From NCBI GenBank assembly GCA_051011135.1, contig JBPCUO010000042.1, positions 1-6,469 on the forward strand: 6,469 nt of DNA, given 5' to 3'. Shown here in pieces: positions 4,506-6,469 of this stretch. The stretch comes from JACOND01 sp051011135. GTDB lineage: Bacteria; Bdellovibrionota; Bdellovibrionia; Bdellovibrionales; UBA1609. The notes under the pieces are model-generated. The model was given only the letters and a program-made list of their open reading frames with translations, was not told the origin of the DNA and did no database searches. Made by a program: the position numbers and the translations under genes. The stretch's first letter is position 1. Each line of letters begins with the position of its first letter.

Positions 4506-5975
4506 ATGACATTTTCTAATTTTTTAACAGATTATTTTCAGACCAAAACCTTAAAAGATTTTGAAATAAAATCCATTTGTACTCATTCTCAAAAAGTTAA
4601 AAAGGGATCTTTATTTGTTGCTCTTGCGGGTCGAAAAGAAGATGGACATTCTTATATTCAAGAAGCTATTGATCAAGGAGCTCAAGCTTTATTAGTGAAA
4701 GACACTTCTCAAATTCCTTCCAGTTTTAAAGGTCTTATTTTAAAATCTCAAAATATTAGGGAAGATCTTTCTCGACTTCTTAATGAATACCACGAGGATC
4801 CTTCGGATCAATTATTTATGATAGGTGTGACGGGGACTAATGGAAAAACCACAGTATCTTATATGTTAGAACATATTTTAAATCATTGTGGTTGGCCCAC
4901 AGGAGTCATAGGAACTATAGATCAACACTTTCAAAAACAAAAATGGGAGACTTCTTTAACGACACCTGAAGTGACAGAGACTTTTGAAAGGCTACATGAT
5001 TTTACAAAGGCAGGAGCTAAAGCAACTGTGATGGAAGTTTCTAGCATTGGTTTAGATCAAAAAAGAGTCGATGGTCTTAATTTTAAAGCAGCTTTATTTA
5101 CAAATTTAAGTCAGGATCATCTGGATTATCATTTTAATTTAGAGGATTATTTCAAGGTGAAACAAAAATTATTTTTAAATTCTTCTGATAAAAATTTTTT
5201 TTCGATCATTAACCAAGATGACCCTTATGGAAAAAAATTGATTCAAAATGTAAAAACCAAAGTTTATACTTACGGATTAGAAGATACCGATTTTTGTTTT
5301 AAAATCAAAGATCAAAATTTATCGGAAACTGTTTTTGATTTAAAAACTCCTTTTGGATCAACGCTTGTTCGACTTCCTTTATTAGGCGTTTATAATGTTT
5401 ATAATGCTGTTGCATCTTTAGCTTGTGCGACAGTCATAGGTTTTGATTTAAAAGATTGTCAGAAAGCTTTAGAAGATTTTCAATTTCCTTATGGTCGTTT
5501 ACAAAAAGTTACAAATCCTAAAGATGATTTTCAAGTTTTTGTAGATTATGCTCATACACCAAGGGCGCTATCTTCAGTTCTTCAAACTTTAAAACCTTAC
5601 AAGAAAGATAAAAAATTAATTGTTGTTTTTGGTTGTGGAGGAGATCGGGATAAAACAAAAAGAGTTCCTATGGTTCAAGAAGCAACCCAACATGCTGATC
5701 AAGTTTTTTTAACTTCAGACAATCCTCGTTTTGAAAATCCTATGGATATTATAGAAAGCAGCTTAAAGGATGTAAAAAGTTCTTTAAAAAAGCATCTGGA
5801 TATTGAAGTGAATCGTGAAAAAGCAATAGAAAAAGCTATTCTTTTTGCGCAAAAAGGAGATATTATTTTAATTGCTGGTAAAGGGCATGAAAAAATTCAA
5901 ATCATACGAGATGAAAAGCGAGATTTTGATGATGTGCAAGTTGCAAAAAAAATTTTAAAAAAGAAATTTCAATGA
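4506..5975 (+). CDS. murE: UDP-N-acetylmuramoyl-L-alanyl-D-glutamate--2,6-diaminopimelate ligase
   Basis: This 489-residue cytoplasmic Mur ligase of usual length adds the third stem-peptide residue to UDP-MurNAc-L-Ala-D-Glu using ATP. The N-terminal UDP-substrate domain has SICTHSQKVKKGSLFVAL (about 23-40). The central ATPase domain has the P-loop GVTGTNGKTT (107-116, K114), the substrate motif LTTPE (151-155), MEVSS (176-180) and NLSQDHLDYH (200-209). K219 in VKQKLF is the expected carbamylated lysine. The C-terminal domain holds DYAHTP, FGCGGDRDKTKRVPM and DNPR (405-408). DNPR is the motif of mDAP-adding rather than lysine-adding enzymes, consistent with dapD nearby. GKGHE (458-462) is also present. 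One oddity is that EVSS is followed by Ile181, where MurE proteins usually have His (EVSSHGL/EVSSHAL). ATG 4506 is supported by AAGGA 6 bases upstream. It follows tRNA-Leu by 20 bases and overlaps murF by 4 bases, so the two ligases are probably translationally coupled. Confidence 0.97.
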   Translation: MTFSNFLTDYFQTKTLKDFEIKSICTHSQKVKKGSLFVALAGRKEDGHSYIQEAIDQGAQALLVKDTSQIPSSFKGLILKSQNIREDLSRLLNEYHEDPSDQLFMIGVTGTNGKTTVSYMLEHILNHCGWPTGVIGTIDQHFQKQKWETSLTTPEVTETFERLHDFTKAGAKATVMEVSSIGLDQKRVDGLNFKAALFTNLSQDHLDYHFNLEDYFKVKQKLFLNSSDKNFFSIINQDDPYGKKLIQNVKTKVYTYGLEDTDFCFKIKDQNLSETVFDLKTPFGSTLVRLPLLGVYNVYNAVASLACATVIGFDLKDCQKALEDFQFPYGRLQKVTNPKDDFQVFVDYAHTPRALSSVLQTLKPYKKDKKLIVVFGCGGDRDKTKRVPMVQEATQHADQVFLTSDNPRFENPMDIIESSLKDVKSSLKKHLDIEVNREKAIEKAILFAQKGDIILIAGKGHEKIQIIRDEKRDFDDVQVAKKILKKKFQ

Positions 5976-6469
5976 GTTGGGTATTAAGTAAAAAAGATTT
6001 GTTATCAGCGGTTCAAGCTCAAGTTTTAAAAGAAGGTGCTGAAAGTTTTTCAGGAGTTTCTATAGATTCTCGTACAGTGCAAAAAGGAAATTTGTTTTTT
6101 GCTTTGAAAGGCCCAAGCTTTGATGGTCACGATTTTTTAAAATCGGCTTTTGAAAACGGGGCTGTAGGTTTTGTGATAGATGATAAATCTCGATCTCAAG
6201 ATTTTTTAAAATCTCTTCCTGAAAAGGTGCTGGTTTTACAAGTTAAAAGTAGTTTAAAAGCTCTTCAAGATCTTGCTTGTTTTTGGAAAAAACATCTTAA
6301 TATTCAAGTGATTGGAATTACAGGAAGTAATGGAAAAACAACAACTAAAGAATTTGCAAAAACTCTTATGACATCTCTTTTAGTAAAGGCTAATCCTAAA
6401 AGTTATAATAACGAGATAGGAGTGCCTTTATCTTTGTTAAAAATTGATAAAAAAACGAATGTTTTACTG
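5972..6469 (+). CDS. murF: UDP-N-acetylmuramoyl-tripeptide--D-alanyl-D-alanine ligase, N-terminal part (3' end outside window)
   Basis: The open frame runs from ATG 5972 to the window end and gives 166 residues of a family that is usually about 450 long. It begins MSWVLSKKDLLSAVQAQVL. GVSIDSRTVQKGNLFFALKG (about 28-47) is the typical N-terminal substrate-binding segment. GITGSNGKTTTKE (115-127) is the Mur ligase P-loop in its MurF form, and KSYNNEIGVPLSLL (143-156) is a strongly conserved MurF stretch. The enzyme attaches D-Ala-D-Ala to the UDP-MurNAc tripeptide in the cytoplasm, the step after MurE. The start codon overlaps the murE stop (ATGA, 5972-5975) without a strong Shine-Dalgarno of its own, which points to translational coupling. 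The murE-murF order is that of the classical division and cell wall (dcw) cluster, so mraY may follow outside the window. No defect is seen in the visible part. Confidence 0.96.
   Translation, partial: MSWVLSKKDLLSAVQAQVLKEGAESFSGVSIDSRTVQKGNLFFALKGPSFDGHDFLKSAFENGAVGFVIDDKSRSQDFLKSLPEKVLVLQVKSSLKALQDLACFWKKHLNIQVIGITGSNGKTTTKEFAKTLMTSLLVKANPKSYNNEIGVPLSLLKIDKKTNVLL

Overview
The window comes from an AT-rich (roughly 30% G+C by eye) Gram-negative-type bacterium. Three things suggest this: a LolC/LolE-like permease, the succinylase lysine/DAP enzyme DapD, and a MurE carrying the DNPR motif typical of meso-diaminopimelate (mDAP)-adding enzymes. The protein sequences look proteobacterial in the broad sense. 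I cannot place the organism further; a Bdellovibrio-like or a host-associated lineage are both possible guesses.

Layout, left to right: (1) 1-443, the 3' end of an ankyrin-repeat gene (+), followed by two hairpins, the second a good terminator. (2) 583-658, tRNA-Ala(GGC) on the minus strand with a plausible promoter. (3) 773-1990, a LolC/LolE-type ABC permease (+) that ends 3 bases from the end of the convergent dapD. (4) 4348-1994, a minus-strand group of an unrecognised multi-pass membrane protein, an MpaA-like M14 murein peptide amidase (4-base overlap with the membrane gene) and dapD. (5) 4349-4395, a short divergent intergenic region with candidate promoters for both directions. (6) 4396-4485, tRNA-Leu(UAA) (+), then murE 20 bases later and the start of murF (4-base overlap), cut by the window edge.

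Most protein genes share a cell-wall theme. DapD makes a precursor of mDAP, MurE adds mDAP to UDP-MurNAc-L-Ala-D-Glu, and MurF adds D-Ala-D-Ala. The MpaA-like enzyme would split the gamma-D-Glu-mDAP bond during recycling. Synthesis and recycling of the mDAP-containing stem peptide therefore lie on either side of one divergent promoter region. The membrane protein translationally coupled to the amidase is the least understood member. It carries a striking, nearly perfect in-frame duplication of its N-terminus.

I see no CRISPR array, transposase or complete mobile element. No fully novel system is evident. The best leads are the duplicated N-terminus of the membrane protein, its coupling to the amidase, the interrupted ankyrin repeats, and an unusual residue in the MurE EVSS motif.
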